A stretch of 64,000 bases of DNA from Flavobacterium aquidurense (GTDB taxonomy: Bacteria > Bacteroidota > Bacteroidia > Flavobacteriales > Flavobacteriaceae): assembly GCA_900107365.1 (NCBI GenBank), contig FNPS01000002.1:558001-622000 (forward strand). Direction: 5' to 3'. The notes under the pieces were generated by a model. The model worked only from the letters and a program-made list of their open reading frames with translations. It made no database searches and was not told the origin of the DNA. Positions 8,234-17,257 of this stretch are shown piece after piece (position 1 is the first letter of the stretch; each line of letters starts with the position of its first letter). The position numbers and the translations under genes were made by a program.

Positions 8234-9613
8234 TCACTCCGTAATAAAACAAGAAGCCGGTAAATTCGCTTTATTAAACAAATCAGGCTGTATTGTGTTT
8301 CCCCAGGCGAATCTCACTTCCGCCGGATTTGGAACTTTCTTGCTGTTTAAAATCACCTCGTTATTTTTAATTGAAGCTTCTGCAGGATAGAAATTTTCAT
8401 CGGCTCCAGCCAATTCAAATTGATTGGATGTTTTGTTTTTGAAATACAATCCGTCAGCATAATCGAAAAAAACGACTACTTTGTTTTTTTCAATTTTAAT
8501 GTCTTTAAAAAGCGGTCCCTTTACCAAATTAGAATTGACTTTATAAGTTTCAGCCAAAGCCAAATTGGCAAGACGAATTCCGACTGATTTTTTGTTTTTG
8601 GGATGAATATCAATTGTATCTGAAATATCGCTTGTCAGAACCATTTCGGTTCTCGGAACTTCACTCAGAACTTTTCTTTGAGAGTTTCTAACCGTAACAT
8701 TCGAGAAGTTGTGGCTACCGGTTTTATAAGGCGCGATCTGAACGAAATAAAAAGGAAATTCGTCCTGCCAGGCTCTTCTCCAGGAAGAGATTAAAGCTGA
8801 TAATGTTTTGTCGTAAACCAAAGAACCCACATTCGATTCGCCCTGATACCAAAGTGTTCCTGCAATTTTAAATCCAATAAAAGGATAAATCATTGCGTTG
8901 TAGGCACGTCCGGGTTGTCTTGGTCCGTATTCTTGTTCGTTTAGTTTTCTGGCGTTTTCTAATAGAAGAGAATCGTTCTGAACGACCTCTTCTGGCATCC
9001 AGATTTCCGCCGGAGTTCCTCCCCAATTGGATGAAATTAATCCGATTGGAACATTTTTTAAATCTTCGCGTAAACGTTTAGCAAAAAAGTAACCAATGGC
9101 GCTGAAGTTTTTCATGGTTTCCGGAGTCGATTCGGTCCAGTTTCCTAAAAGATTATTCTGCGGTGTCGTCGCGGTTAATTTTGGAACGGTAAAAAAACGA
9201 ATGTTTGGATTTGCTGCGTTTTTCATTTCTTCTTCGCCGTTGTCGATTCCCCAGCTGGCAGACATTTCCATGTTAGATTGTCCGGCGCAAACCCAAACTT
9301 CTCCAATCAGGATATTTTTTAGAATAACTTCATTATAGCCTTTTATAGAAATGGTATAAGGTCCGCCCGCTTCAGGTGTTTTAATGTGAAGTTCCCATTG
9401 GTCCTGATTATTGGCAACGACTTTATATTCCTGATTGTTCCAGCCTGAAACCAATTTGATTTCTTCCTTTGGATTGGCCCAACCCCAAATTTTCACTTCA
9501 GAATTGCGCTGTAACACCATATTGTCACCAAAAATATTTGGAAGGGAAACGTTTGCCATCATAGTACCGGAAATCATGAGAAAGAAAACAAACTTAAATA
9601 TATTATTTTTCAT
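8234..9613 (-). CDS. Sialate O-acetylesterase-type SGNH esterase
   Basis: A 459-residue exported protein (hydrophobic N-terminus, cleavage near residue 20) of the SASA/DUF303 family. After a beta-sandwich region it shows block I of SGNH hydrolases, VCAGQSNMEMS with Ser113 as nucleophile, then WYQGESNVGS (oxyanion block) and DTIDIHPKNK supplying the Asp and His near the C-terminus. Such enzymes remove acetyl groups from sialic acids or, in Bacteroidota glycan-utilisation loci, from plant or host glycans. Its start overlaps the upstream CE2 gene's stop by 11 bases, so translation is probably coupled. The substrate is not visible from sequence. Confidence 0.85.
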   Translation of the reverse strand: MKNNIFKFVFFLMISGTMMANVSLPNIFGDNMVLQRNSEVKIWGWANPKEEIKLVSGWNNQEYKVVANNQDQWELHIKTPEAGGPYTISIKGYNEVILKNILIGEVWVCAGQSNMEMSASWGIDNGEEEMKNAANPNIRFFTVPKLTATTPQNNLLGNWTESTPETMKNFSAIGYFFAKRLREDLKNVPIGLISSNWGGTPAEIWMPEEVVQNDSLLLENARKLNEQEYGPRQPGRAYNAMIYPFIGFKIAGTLWYQGESNVGSLVYDKTLSALISSWRRAWQDEFPFYFVQIAPYKTGSHNFSNVTVRNSQRKVLSEVPRTEMVLTSDISDTIDIHPKNKKSVGIRLANLALAETYKVNSNLVKGPLFKDIKIEKNKVVVFFDYADGLYFKNKTSNQFELAGADENFYPAEASIKNNEVILNSKKVPNPAEVRFAWGNTIQPDLFNKANLPASCFITE

Positions 9614-10685
9614 TTAACAGCTTTTTTAAAAACGGACCATATTCATCAGCCATTACTTTTTGATCTGCAACGTCCGGATGTCCTAAACAACCTTTTGGTG
9701 TCATCGGTTTGAATTTAAAAATCTGAATTTCTTTATGTGTTTTATCTGTTGCAAATGCTTTTTTTATTTTGTTTAGGCAATCTTCAAAAACAACTGCTTT
9801 TTCTCCTTTTACCATCGTACTATTTGTGATTACAATTTGTGCTTTTGGATTATGTTCGTAAAGCATTTTTATAAAATTGATATAATTCGAAATGTACTTT
9901 TCCTGATTAAAAGGTAAACGTTCTTTTTTGCCATCTCCAACAGAAAAATCATTCGTTCCTAAAGCAATACTGATAATATTGGGCTGAAAAGCAAAATCGT
10001 ATTTGGGTTTTGAATTGTCTTTCGTCAAATACAAATTTTGATAAACATCCGGCATAATCGCTTCTTCCTTATTCTCATCATTCCAATTGCGATACATTCC
10101 GATTCCGGAAACTGAACTTGTCAGATAATCAACATCAATTGCTCTTGAAAGTACCGGTCCATAAGCATAATAACCATTGTGATGATCCATGTATTCTCCT
10201 TTATCACAATCAACCGAATCGCTTGCTGCCCCACAGGTTATAGAATCTCCTATAAATTCAATTTTCTTTTTCTTTGCAGATGAAATTGGTGTCAGTTTCG
10301 CTGTGGTTCCGGCAAATAAAATAGGACCACTTTGCGCTTCTGTATTTTTATAGACTTCCAGACGATGGACTTTTTTCTTTGAAATAATTTTTACTGGAAA
10401 AGATTTCGCTTCTCCTTTTTCAATTCTAATCTTACCAAGATATTGTCCGTCTAAAACCAAAGAAGCATAATTATGATGATCGTCAAGACTTTGAAGTTTA
10501 ATTGAACATTCATTTCCAATGAAATTAAAAGAAACAGAAGACGCAGTTCCGATTAAAACAACGTTATCATTTTGAAGTTTTTCAATTCGGCCTGCATATA
10601 AAAAAGTAGTGTTTTTGTTTTGCGAAATACAAACAGTCGAAATCAACAAAAACAAAATTAAAAATGGCAATTTTCTGATAAACAT
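9603..10685 (-). CDS. Carbohydrate esterase family 2-like acetylesterase
   Basis: A 360-residue exported protein with a signal peptide ending near CISQ-N (residue 22). An N-terminal jelly-roll domain (about 25-135) precedes an SGNH/GDSL domain (about 140-360) with EFIGDSITCG (Ser148), ALGTNDFS (Gly/Asn oxyanion block) and GHPDVADQ carrying the catalytic His. The two-domain order is that of CE2 acetylxylan/acetylmannan esterases. It would remove acetyl groups from hemicellulose backbones or oligosaccharides before GH3 cleavage. It is the first gene of the three-gene operon. The N-terminal region of the divergent NlpC lipoprotein gene begins about 200 bp away. Confidence 0.85.
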   Translation of the reverse strand: MFIRKLPFLILFLLISTVCISQNKNTTFLYAGRIEKLQNDNVVLIGTASSVSFNFIGNECSIKLQSLDDHHNYASLVLDGQYLGKIRIEKGEAKSFPVKIISKKKVHRLEVYKNTEAQSGPILFAGTTAKLTPISSAKKKKIEFIGDSITCGAASDSVDCDKGEYMDHHNGYYAYGPVLSRAIDVDYLTSSVSGIGMYRNWNDENKEEAIMPDVYQNLYLTKDNSKPKYDFAFQPNIISIALGTNDFSVGDGKKERLPFNQEKYISNYINFIKMLYEHNPKAQIVITNSTMVKGEKAVVFEDCLNKIKKAFATDKTHKEIQIFKFKPMTPKGCLGHPDVADQKVMADEYGPFLKKLLNEK

Positions 10686-10844
10686 AATTTATTGGTTAAA
10701 TAGAAATAGTATTCACAAATATATTTCAAATGAAGTAGACAGAAAGATACTAAAACGTCAAAATGCAATAAAAAAACACCACATAAATACATCAAACTGT
10801 TCGTTTTTATTCTTAATTCTTACAAATTAAATTGAAAGCCTTTC

Positions 10845-10872
10845 TTTGCTAATTAAAAACAAGCTATCTTTA
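10845..10872 (+). promoter_or_regulatory. Putative promoter of the NlpC/P60 gene
   Basis: TTTG at 10845-10848 and TATCTTTA at 10865-10872 resemble the Bacteroidota -33 (TTTG) and -7 (TAnnTTTG) boxes with a 16-base spacer, 21 bases before the ATG. Confidence 0.45.
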
Positions 10873-10892
10873 TAAATACAACATTCTAAAAT

Positions 10893-11405
10893 ATGAAATC
10901 AATCTTCTACTTATCCATACTCTCAACCGCCATTTTATGTTCTTGCTTTACTTCAAAAGAGGAACGTAAAACAGAAACAATTCAACTAGAAAAAACGGCA
11001 ACAAATATCGAACGGGATTCTATTATAAGTTACGCCAGGCAGTATTTAGGAACGCCATATGTTTATGCAGGAAATGATCCTAAAACAGGATTTGACTGTT
11101 CCGGTTTTATCAGTTATGTCTACCATCATTTTGATGTCGATTTGCCAAGAAGTTCTGGAAGTTATAAAAATTTAGGCAAAGCCTTAAAACCGGAAGATTT
11201 TAAGGTGGGAGATATTTTAGTCTTTTACGGATACAAAGACAATACCATTATCGGCCATCTCGGAATTATCTGTGAAGCCAACGGAATGCAGTCTAAATTT
11301 ATTCATGCTTCATCCGGAAAAGTAAATAGCGTTACCATTACTTCTCTTGATACAGAACATTATACCAATCGTTTTTATAAGTGTATTGATGTTTTATCGA
11401 AATAA
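10893..11405 (+). CDS. NlpC/P60 peptidoglycan endopeptidase lipoprotein
   Basis: A 170-residue protein with a lipoprotein signal (hydrophobic stretch then ILCSC, acylated Cys at 16 or 18). The C40 peptidase domain spans about residues 45-165. It shows the catalytic Cys in GFDCSGFISYVY, the His in IIGHLGIIC and the polar third residue in FIHASSG. The enzyme cuts gamma-D-Glu-diaminopimelate bonds in peptide stems and should act in the periplasm, anchored in a membrane leaflet. It is transcribed alone. The length is normal for single-domain members. The convergent neighbour is another wall enzyme, an L,D-transpeptidase. Confidence 0.9.
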   Translation: MKSIFYLSILSTAILCSCFTSKEERKTETIQLEKTATNIERDSIISYARQYLGTPYVYAGNDPKTGFDCSGFISYVYHHFDVDLPRSSGSYKNLGKALKPEDFKVGDILVFYGYKDNTIIGHLGIICEANGMQSKFIHASSGKVNSVTITSLDTEHYTNRFYKCIDVLSK

Positions 11406-11411
11406 GTTTTT

Positions 11412-11536
11412 TGCCACGAATTACACGAATTATTTTTTCACGCAGATTTAAAGAGATTTAAGCAGATGTGCGCAGATTATTTATTGCGATGAGCTTACAA
11501 AAATCTAATTAAATCTGCTTTAATCTGCAAAATCTG
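11412..11536. repeat. Composite palindromic intergenic repeat
   Basis: Begins with GCCACGAATTACACGAATT, a member of the GCCACGAATT family, then CGCAGATTTAAAGAGATTT and AAGCAGATGTGCGCAGATT. The inverted form follows (AATCTAATTAAATCTGC, TTTAATCTGCAAAATCTGC). It lies between two convergent genes and could fold into a long imperfect hairpin that ends transcription from both sides. Confidence 0.75.
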
Positions 11537-11560
11537 CCTGAAAAATCTTTGCGCATTTTT

Positions 11561-13141
11561 TTACTCCTCTGTCAATAATTTGATCAGGCTTTCATCTCTT
11601 TGATATACATCTTTGTAGAAATTTAATTCGCCCTTACGGTCTACCCACGCGGTAAAATAACCGATATAAACAGGTACTTTCTTTTTTAAACTTACCCAAT
11701 TTTCTTTACCTGCGTGCATTGCTTTATCAATTCTTGCCGGAGTCCAGGTTGGATCTTGTTTTAAAATTTCGATTGCCAATTCTCTTGGTTTACCAACGCG
11801 AACGCATCCATGGCTAAAAGCACGGTTTTCTCTTTCGAATAAACTTTTTGCAGGAGTATCGTGTAAATAAATGTTATTTGAATTCGGAAACAAAAACTTC
11901 ACCAACCCAAGCGAATTGTTTTTTCCTGGTACCTGACGTACTGCACCATTGTTCCACTCCAAATTTTTCTGTGCCAAATAATTTTTGTTTTTCGCCATAC
12001 CGGGTTTGATTTCTTTGTTGATAATGCTTGTGGGAACATTCCAATACGGACTAAAAACGATATTATTCATCATACCGCTGAAAATAACGGTTTTGGTCAT
12101 CGCTTTACCAACTACAACTGGCGATACAAAAGCAATTTCATGATCGCGAATCAAATACAATCTAAACTCCGGAATATTAACTTCAATGTATTCCTTCCCC
12201 TTTTCCAATTGAGGATCGATCCATCGGCAACGCTCCATATTGGCTATAATGGTTTTGATTCGTTCTGAAACCGGAATATTTAATTCGGCAATGTGTTCTT
12301 TTAATATTATATTTTTCGGTGTTAACCCATGGTGTATTTCGTAGTTTTTGATTGCTTTAATCAAAGTTGTATCTACTACATAACTTTTGTCATTTTCTTT
12401 AAGCTCGCCGGTAATATAAAGTCTTTCTCTAATTTGCCCAATGGCGTCAACAGAATCTCCAATTTTAAAATTTTTAAAATCTTCGCCAACTTCAACTGTT
12501 TTCCAACCTCCTTTTTTCTCTATTTCTCTATATTGATGAAGGGCATCACGAAGTTTGTAATATTGACTGAACATTTTGCTTTTCTTGTCATCACTTATAG
12601 TAGCTTTTTCATGAATAGAATCTGAAAAAACCTGATAATTCACCTTTTTTCGGGGTAAAAGCCATTCTAATGATCTGCTTGTTTTTTCGTCTACACCTGA
12701 AACTTTCTGAACATAATAGAAATACAAGTTTGAAATCATCAAATCGGTATCGACTTTTGAAAGTTTGTTATCTACAGAAGTTTCAAAAATAGGATTGATT
12801 TTTTCGTTGTACGGAAAATTGGCTTTCAAACCTTCTGCTTCTAATCCTTTGTATTTATTAAACAAAGTATTTCCAAATTCGACAACACCTTTATTGTCCA
12901 GCCACAATTGAGTTGAATTCTTCTTTTTGTATAAAGCCAAAACTTCATCTTGGAATTTAACCAGCTTTGGATAGGCTTCATAAAATTTTGAAACAGCAAC
13001 GCTGTCAATATGAAGTTTTAATTCCGGAATCACTTTTTCTGAAGTTTTTTTTAAGTCTTCTTCTTTTTTTTCTGATTTGGAATTACATGAAAAAACTAAA
13101 AACAGAATAACAACAACGACAGGCGAATAGAAAATTTTCAT
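11561..13141 (-). CDS. L,D-transpeptidase (YkuD domain, YcbB-like)
   Basis: A 526-residue lipoprotein (lipobox LVFSC, Cys19). The N-terminal half is an alpha-helical region like the YcbB scaffold, with a peptidoglycan-binding-like segment around residues 225-285 (FKIGDSVDAIGQIRERLYI). The YkuD catalytic domain follows (about 310-470), with the signature IYLHDTPAKSLFERENRAFS and then HGCVRVGKP containing the catalytic Cys and His. It forms 3-3 crosslinks in peptidoglycan or attaches proteins, in the periplasm. The length fits the large YcbB type. It is transcribed alone; a repeat-derived hairpin lies downstream. Confidence 0.92.
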   Translation of the reverse strand: MKIFYSPVVVVILFLVFSCNSKSEKKEEDLKKTSEKVIPELKLHIDSVAVSKFYEAYPKLVKFQDEVLALYKKKNSTQLWLDNKGVVEFGNTLFNKYKGLEAEGLKANFPYNEKINPIFETSVDNKLSKVDTDLMISNLYFYYVQKVSGVDEKTSRSLEWLLPRKKVNYQVFSDSIHEKATISDDKKSKMFSQYYKLRDALHQYREIEKKGGWKTVEVGEDFKNFKIGDSVDAIGQIRERLYITGELKENDKSYVVDTTLIKAIKNYEIHHGLTPKNIILKEHIAELNIPVSERIKTIIANMERCRWIDPQLEKGKEYIEVNIPEFRLYLIRDHEIAFVSPVVVGKAMTKTVIFSGMMNNIVFSPYWNVPTSIINKEIKPGMAKNKNYLAQKNLEWNNGAVRQVPGKNNSLGLVKFLFPNSNNIYLHDTPAKSLFERENRAFSHGCVRVGKPRELAIEILKQDPTWTPARIDKAMHAGKENWVSLKKKVPVYIGYFTAWVDRKGELNFYKDVYQRDESLIKLLTEE

Positions 13142-13262
13142 AATAATATTTTTAATAAAAATAAAAAAGATTTAATGAAAACAAAGGCTTTAAGAGAAAA
13201 ATAATATTGCCTTCATAAAGCGGGTTATCCTTTTCTCTTTGACGTCACAAAAAGGCATAAAA

Positions 13263-13292
13263 AAACTCCAAATACATTACATATTTGGAGTT
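13263..13292 (-). terminator. Terminator of the DUF1573 gene
   Basis: An 11-bp perfect stem (AACTCCAAATA and complement) with a 7-base loop, followed on the minus strand by a T-run. It lies 26 bases beyond the DUF1573 stop. Confidence 0.85.
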
Positions 13293-13317
13293 CTTTCCTT
13301 TATAAATCAACCTTTAT

Positions 13318-13725
13318 TTAGATTACCGTTCCTTTGAGGGTAAGAATTTTTGGAGTAGTTTCTGCACTTGTTGTTACTGTTACTGTTTTTGTAAAAGCCC
13401 CTTTGTTTGCAGCATTATAAGTAGCAGTAACTTTAGCCGTTTTACCAGGCAAAATTGGCTCTTTAGTATAATCTGTTGCAGTACAACCGCAAGATCCCTG
13501 AACACTTGTAATTACAACTGCCGTTTTTCCGGTGTTTTTAAATTCGTACACAATTGCTTTTGGCGTTCCTTGTGGAATTTGTCCCACATCAACTGTTTCA
13601 GCTTTCCAAGCAATTGTCGAAGCTGTTTTTTCAATTTTAGAAGCAATTACTTTTACCGGTACAATTGCTGAAAAAGACATTAGCCCTAAAGCCAAAGCTA
13701 ACATTGAGATTTTGATAATTTTCAT
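13318..13725 (-). CDS. DUF1573 secreted protein
   Basis: A 135-residue exported protein with a signal-like N-terminus (MKIIKISMLALALGLMSFSA). It consists of one DUF1573 immunoglobulin-like domain (about 38-135), recognisable from VDVGQIPQGTPKAIVYEFKN, VQGSCGCTATDYTKEPILPG and YNAANKGAFTKTVTV. The vicinal cysteine motif SCGCT is conserved in the family and may bind metal or form a disulfide. The exact role of DUF1573 proteins is unknown; they are abundant in Bacteroidota envelopes. It has its own terminator and a -7 box. The divergent neighbour is a histidine kinase gene, but nothing shows regulation by it. Confidence 0.88.
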   Translation of the reverse strand: MKIIKISMLALALGLMSFSAIVPVKVIASKIEKTASTIAWKAETVDVGQIPQGTPKAIVYEFKNTGKTAVVITSVQGSCGCTATDYTKEPILPGKTAKVTATYNAANKGAFTKTVTVTTSAETTPKILTLKGTVI

Positions 13726-13765
13726 AGTTATTATATTTTATGGTTTATAGTTCGAATTACTATTT

Positions 13766-13773
13766 CAAAAGTA
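13766..13773 (-). promoter_or_regulatory. -7 box for the DUF1573 gene
   Basis: TACTTTTG on the minus strand matches TAnnTTTG, 41 bases before the start codon. No well-spaced -33 box was found. Confidence 0.4.
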
Positions 13774-13888
13774 CTTCAGACAAAATCAAATCGCTGTTAA
13801 CCGGTTTCAAATCTTTGTTAACGACTTGTTAATCGCTGTTTTTCACTATAATTTTCATTAATATTACATTCTAAAAAACACTCTTTTC

Positions 13889-15151
13889 TTGAAAATAAAT
13901 AAACTTAATAGTATTATCCTCTTAGGATTGATCGCCATTATCAGTATATTGGTGGCGCAATTGCTTTGGACAAAGGAGGCTTTTACTCTCGAACAAAAAA
14001 AACTTAGTCAAAAGGCCAATATTGCTTTGCTTGAAGTTGCCCGAAAATTATATGACGGAAAAGATCATGAACCATCTTGTCAAAATCCTGTTCGAAAAAT
14101 TTCCAACGACTATTATATCGTAAACATCGAGAATGCTTTTGAACCTGATATTTTGGAATTTTATCTTCGATCAGAATTCAAAAAAATGCACATTACAACC
14201 GATTTTGAATATGCGGTGTACAATTGCCAAAGCGACGAAATGGTTTATGGAAAATACATTTCATCTTCTGAAAAAGGAAAAGAAAAAAAGACTGTTTCTT
14301 TTCCAAAACATAAAGATCTGGTATATTATTTTGCGGTTCGTTTTCCTAATGAAACGACTTATTTGTTCAGTTCAATGCGTTTTTGGTTTATACTTTCGAT
14401 TGCACTGATTTTGATTTTACTGATTTATGTGTATTCAATTTTTACGCTTTTACAGCAAAAAAGATATTCGGAGTTGCAACGCGATTTTATTAACAATATG
14501 ACGCATGAATTCAAAACGCCTTTGTCATCTATATTAATTGCATCAAAATATTTGATTGAACAAACCCCGATTAAAGAAGATAAAAAGCTGCATACGTACA
14601 CAGATATCATTATTAATCAAAGCAATAAGCTCAACAATCATATTGAACAGATTTTAAATATTTCGAAAGCCGATTATTCGCCTTTGGAACTAAAAAAAGA
14701 AACACTTTTAATTATTCCGATTCTTGAGGAAACGATTGAAAATATTCAGATGAAATACCCTGAAGCCACAATTAAAATCGATAGTGCATCGGAAGAGTAT
14801 TATATTGAAACAGATGTTTTTCATTTTAGTAATTTAGTTTACAATTTACTTGACAATGCTGTGAAATATTGTTCTGAAAAACCTAATATTACAATTAGAA
14901 TTGGCTTAGAAAATCAAATTTTAAAAATCGCTTTTGTAGATAACGGAATCGGAATTTCTCCTAAGAACATTTCTCTTATCTTTGATAAGTTTTATCGTGC
15001 TCAAAATGAAAAAAGTAATGAAGTAAATGGTTTTGGACTTGGTTTATATTACGTCAAAGAAATCTGCAATCTCCAAAACTGGAAAATAAAAGCCGAAAAT
15101 AACGTAGCAAAAGGCATCACTATAACTTTGTCAATTCCTTATAAAAAATGA
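13889..15151 (+). CDS. Sensor histidine kinase
   Basis: A 420-residue inner-membrane kinase starting at TTG. The first transmembrane helix is at about residues 8-27, a periplasmic sensor domain follows (about 28-155), and the second helix lies around 160-186. The cytoplasmic part lacks an evident HAMP domain and goes straight to the H-box NNMTHEFKTPLSSI, then the N-box YNLLDNAVKYC, G1 DNGIGISPKNI and G2 GFGLGLYYVKEI. The stop overlaps the response-regulator ATG by four bases (ATGA), so the two form a translationally coupled two-component system. The stimulus cannot be told from the unrecognised sensor domain. Confidence 0.93.
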   Translation: MKINKLNSIILLGLIAIISILVAQLLWTKEAFTLEQKKLSQKANIALLEVARKLYDGKDHEPSCQNPVRKISNDYYIVNIENAFEPDILEFYLRSEFKKMHITTDFEYAVYNCQSDEMVYGKYISSSEKGKEKKTVSFPKHKDLVYYFAVRFPNETTYLFSSMRFWFILSIALILILLIYVYSIFTLLQQKRYSELQRDFINNMTHEFKTPLSSILIASKYLIEQTPIKEDKKLHTYTDIIINQSNKLNNHIEQILNISKADYSPLELKKETLLIIPILEETIENIQMKYPEATIKIDSASEEYYIETDVFHFSNLVYNLLDNAVKYCSEKPNITIRIGLENQILKIAFVDNGIGISPKNISLIFDKFYRAQNEKSNEVNGFGLGLYYVKEICNLQNWKIKAENNVAKGITITLSIPYKK

Positions 15152-15834
15152 AACAATTCAGAATACTTTATACCGAAGACGATGAAACCTTAGCGTTTTT
15201 AACGAAGGACAATCTGGAACAAAATAACTACGAGGTTATTCATTGTCCTGACGGAAAACTGGGTCTGGAAACCTTTAAAAAAGAAAATTTTGACATTTGT
15301 ATTTTCGATATTATGATGCCCAAAATGGACGGTTTTGAATTGGCAACTGAAATCAGAAAAGCCAATACTGATATTCCTATTATTTTTCTTTCGGCCAAAA
15401 CTTTAAAGGAAGACCGTATTAAAGGATTGCGTTTGGGAGCTGATGATTATTTGGTAAAGCCTTTTAGTATTGAAGAATTACTTTTGAAAATTGAGATTTT
15501 CCTGAAGCGTTCACAAAAAAATATTCCGGTTGAAAAAGCGGTTTACGAAATTGGAAAATACCAGTTCGACACCAAAAACTTCATTCTTTTTAATGAAAGT
15601 GAGAAGATTGGTCTTACGCAACGCGAAGCCGAATTACTGAAATTATTTCTAGATAATAAAAACTCTGTATTAAAAAGAGAACAGATTCTGACCTCACTTT
15701 GGGGAACAGATGATTATTTTATGGGAAGAAGCCTGGATGTCTTCATTTCGCGACTGCGTAAAATCCTGGCGAATGAAAACGGAATTTCAATAGAAAACCT
15801 GCACGGAATTGGGTTTCGATTTTCTATTGCATAA
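15148..15834 (+). CDS. OmpR-type response regulator
   Basis: A 228-residue DNA-binding regulator. The receiver domain (about 1-118) shows the acidic pair in LYTEDDETLAF, the phospho-acceptor Asp in CIFDIMMPKMDGFEL and the conserved Lys in DDYLVKPFS. A winged-helix domain (about 130-228) has LTQREAELLKLFLDN and RSLDVFISRLRKIL, typical of OmpR/PhoB regulators. It is coupled to the histidine kinase gene by a four-base overlap, and phosphotransfer between them is expected. Target genes are not identifiable here. Confidence 0.95.
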   Translation: MKQFRILYTEDDETLAFLTKDNLEQNNYEVIHCPDGKLGLETFKKENFDICIFDIMMPKMDGFELATEIRKANTDIPIIFLSAKTLKEDRIKGLRLGADDYLVKPFSIEELLLKIEIFLKRSQKNIPVEKAVYEIGKYQFDTKNFILFNESEKIGLTQREAELLKLFLDNKNSVLKREQILTSLWGTDDYFMGRSLDVFISRLRKILANENGISIENLHGIGFRFSIA

Positions 15835-15941
15835 TTATTTTCAAAACATTGTAAAGTTTCAATTAGAAATAATAACAATTCTGTTAAAAATAAAGAATAA
15901 TCTGTAAATTAAATTTGAAAAAACTTTGTATTTTTAAGTTC

Positions 15942-15949
15942 TAATTTTG
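15942..15949 (+). promoter_or_regulatory. -7 box directly before the MBL hydrolase ATG
   Basis: TAATTTTG matches TAnnTTTG exactly. Its last base lies 6 bases before the ATG at 15956, so transcription would start at or next to the start codon (near-leaderless mRNA). It also argues against the upstream TTG at 15947. Confidence 0.5.
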
Positions 15950-15955
15950 CTTGAT

Positions 15956-16720
15956 ATGAAATTACATCATTTACGTAACGCTACTTTAGTTATTGAAACG
16001 GAACAACATGTGATTTTAGTTGACCCGATGCTAGGAAAAAGAAAAACGATTCCGCCCTTTACAATTTTTCGGTACAGCCCTCATCGAAATCCTTTGGTCT
16101 CTTTGCCCAAAAACAGTCGGGAAATTTTGAGCAGAGTAACACATTGCCTTATTACTCATTTGCATCCCGATCACATCGACAAAGCTGGCGAAGTTTTTTT
16201 AAGACGCAAAACCATTCCTGTAATCTGCAGTGTGCAAATTGAAAAGGAATTAACGAAAAGAGGTCTAAACATTAGTCAAACTTTAGATTATTGGCAACCC
16301 CAACCTTTTCTGGATGGAAAAATAACAGGAATTCCAGCTATACATGGTTACGGATTTATCTCCAAATTCATGGGAAATGTAATGGGTTTTTTTATTGAAT
16401 TAGCCAATGAAAAATCGATTTACATTAGTTCAGATACCGTTTTCACGGAACACGTTCAAAAAGTTTTGGTTGAATTCAAGCCAGATATTTCAACTGTTGC
16501 CTGTGGGACTGCGAGATTGGATATAGGTCAGCCTCTATTAATGCGAATGAATGATATTTTGAAGTTCGCTGCATTGGCACCCGGAAAAGTTTTTGCAAAT
16601 CATTTAGAAGCTTTAAATCATTGTCCGACGACGAGAGAGCAGTTGAAAAATGCTTTGTTAGAAAATGATCTTTTGTCTAAAACGGCTGTTCCTGCTGATG
16701 GAACTTTTGTGGAGTATTGA
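15956..16720 (+). CDS. MBL-fold metallo-hydrolase
   Basis: A 254-residue cytosolic protein of the metallo-beta-lactamase superfamily. The metal motif HLHPDHID is present (THLHPDHIDKAGE), with further ligands likely in IPAIHGYGF, ISSDTVF and FANHLEALNHC. The N-terminus MKLHHLRNATLVIETEQ and overall order resemble UlaG-like or YtnP-like beta-lactamase-superfamily hydrolases. The ATG at 15956 is preferred over a TTG nine bases upstream because the TTG lies inside a -7 box. The substrate is unknown. A repeat-rich region follows. Confidence 0.88.
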   Translation: MKLHHLRNATLVIETEQHVILVDPMLGKRKTIPPFTIFRYSPHRNPLVSLPKNSREILSRVTHCLITHLHPDHIDKAGEVFLRRKTIPVICSVQIEKELTKRGLNISQTLDYWQPQPFLDGKITGIPAIHGYGFISKFMGNVMGFFIELANEKSIYISSDTVFTEHVQKVLVEFKPDISTVACGTARLDIGQPLLMRMNDILKFAALAPGKVFANHLEALNHCPTTREQLKNALLENDLLSKTAVPADGTFVEY

Positions 16721-16740
16721 TTTTTTATACTCTTTGCTTG

Positions 16741-17206
16741 CTAATTCTTTGGCGAGTTACTTGCGGGGATTCCTCCTCCGTCGGAATGATATACTTTGTG
16801 GTTACTTTGTCAATAATTTAATTAATAAATCAAGTGTTTGCGTCCAGTTTGTCATTCCGACGGAGGAGGACACGAGCGAAAGCGAACTGGTGAAGCAATC
16901 CCCACAAGTAGCTCCGCAATACTATTCAAATAAGTAATTCACAAACTCAAAATCCGGGTTAATTGTTTTTATAAGCTTTAGTTTTTTATTTCTATTCTAT
17001 CCCTTAATTTCCTTCAAATGACATACTTTATAGATAATGTAAGTTTGATCTTTGTCGAGTTACTTGCGGAGATTCCTCGTTCCTCGGAATGACATACTAT
17101 ACGGATAATGTAACTTTTGCTAATCTTTGTCGAGCTTCTTGCGGGGATTGCTTCGCCAGTTCGCTTTCGCTCGTGTCCTCCTCCGTCGGAATGACAAACT
17201 GGATCT
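16741..17206. repeat. Array of GGAATGACA-type palindromic repeats
   Basis: At least four related units: 16754-16793 and 17055-17095 in direct orientation (GAGTTACTTGCGG, GATTCCTC, CGGAATGAYATAC), and a longer unit in inverted orientation at 16850-16910 and 17136-17203 (GTCATTCCGACGGAGGAGGA, CACGAGCGAAAGCGAACTGG, TGAAGCAATCCCC). The long units form an inverted pair around a fragment of the neighbouring GIY-YIG gene. A direct duplication AATGACATACT...GATAATGTAA is also seen at 17018-17042 and 17088-17113. No intact gene is present. Confidence 0.85.
16922..17014 (-). pseudogene. 3'-end remnant of a second GIY-YIG gene
   Basis: On the minus strand this reads KEIKG, an in-frame TAG where the intact gene has Trp, NRNKK, then LKLIKTINPDFEFVNYLFE and stop. 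That matches the last 31 residues of the intact GIY-YIG protein encoded at 17258-17572 nearly residue for residue. No upstream part of the gene survives. It shows a former duplicate of the gene next to the present one, lying between inverted copies of the repeat. Confidence 0.88.
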
Positions 17207-17257
17207 CAAATAGTGAACTGACTAATCTCCAAGTAATTTCATAATTAGCTCCCAATC

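Noticed and set aside
16665..16937. Open frame of 90 codons overlapping the end of the MBL gene
   Set aside because: Its second half is made of palindromic repeat and the first half is a shadow of the MBL gene.
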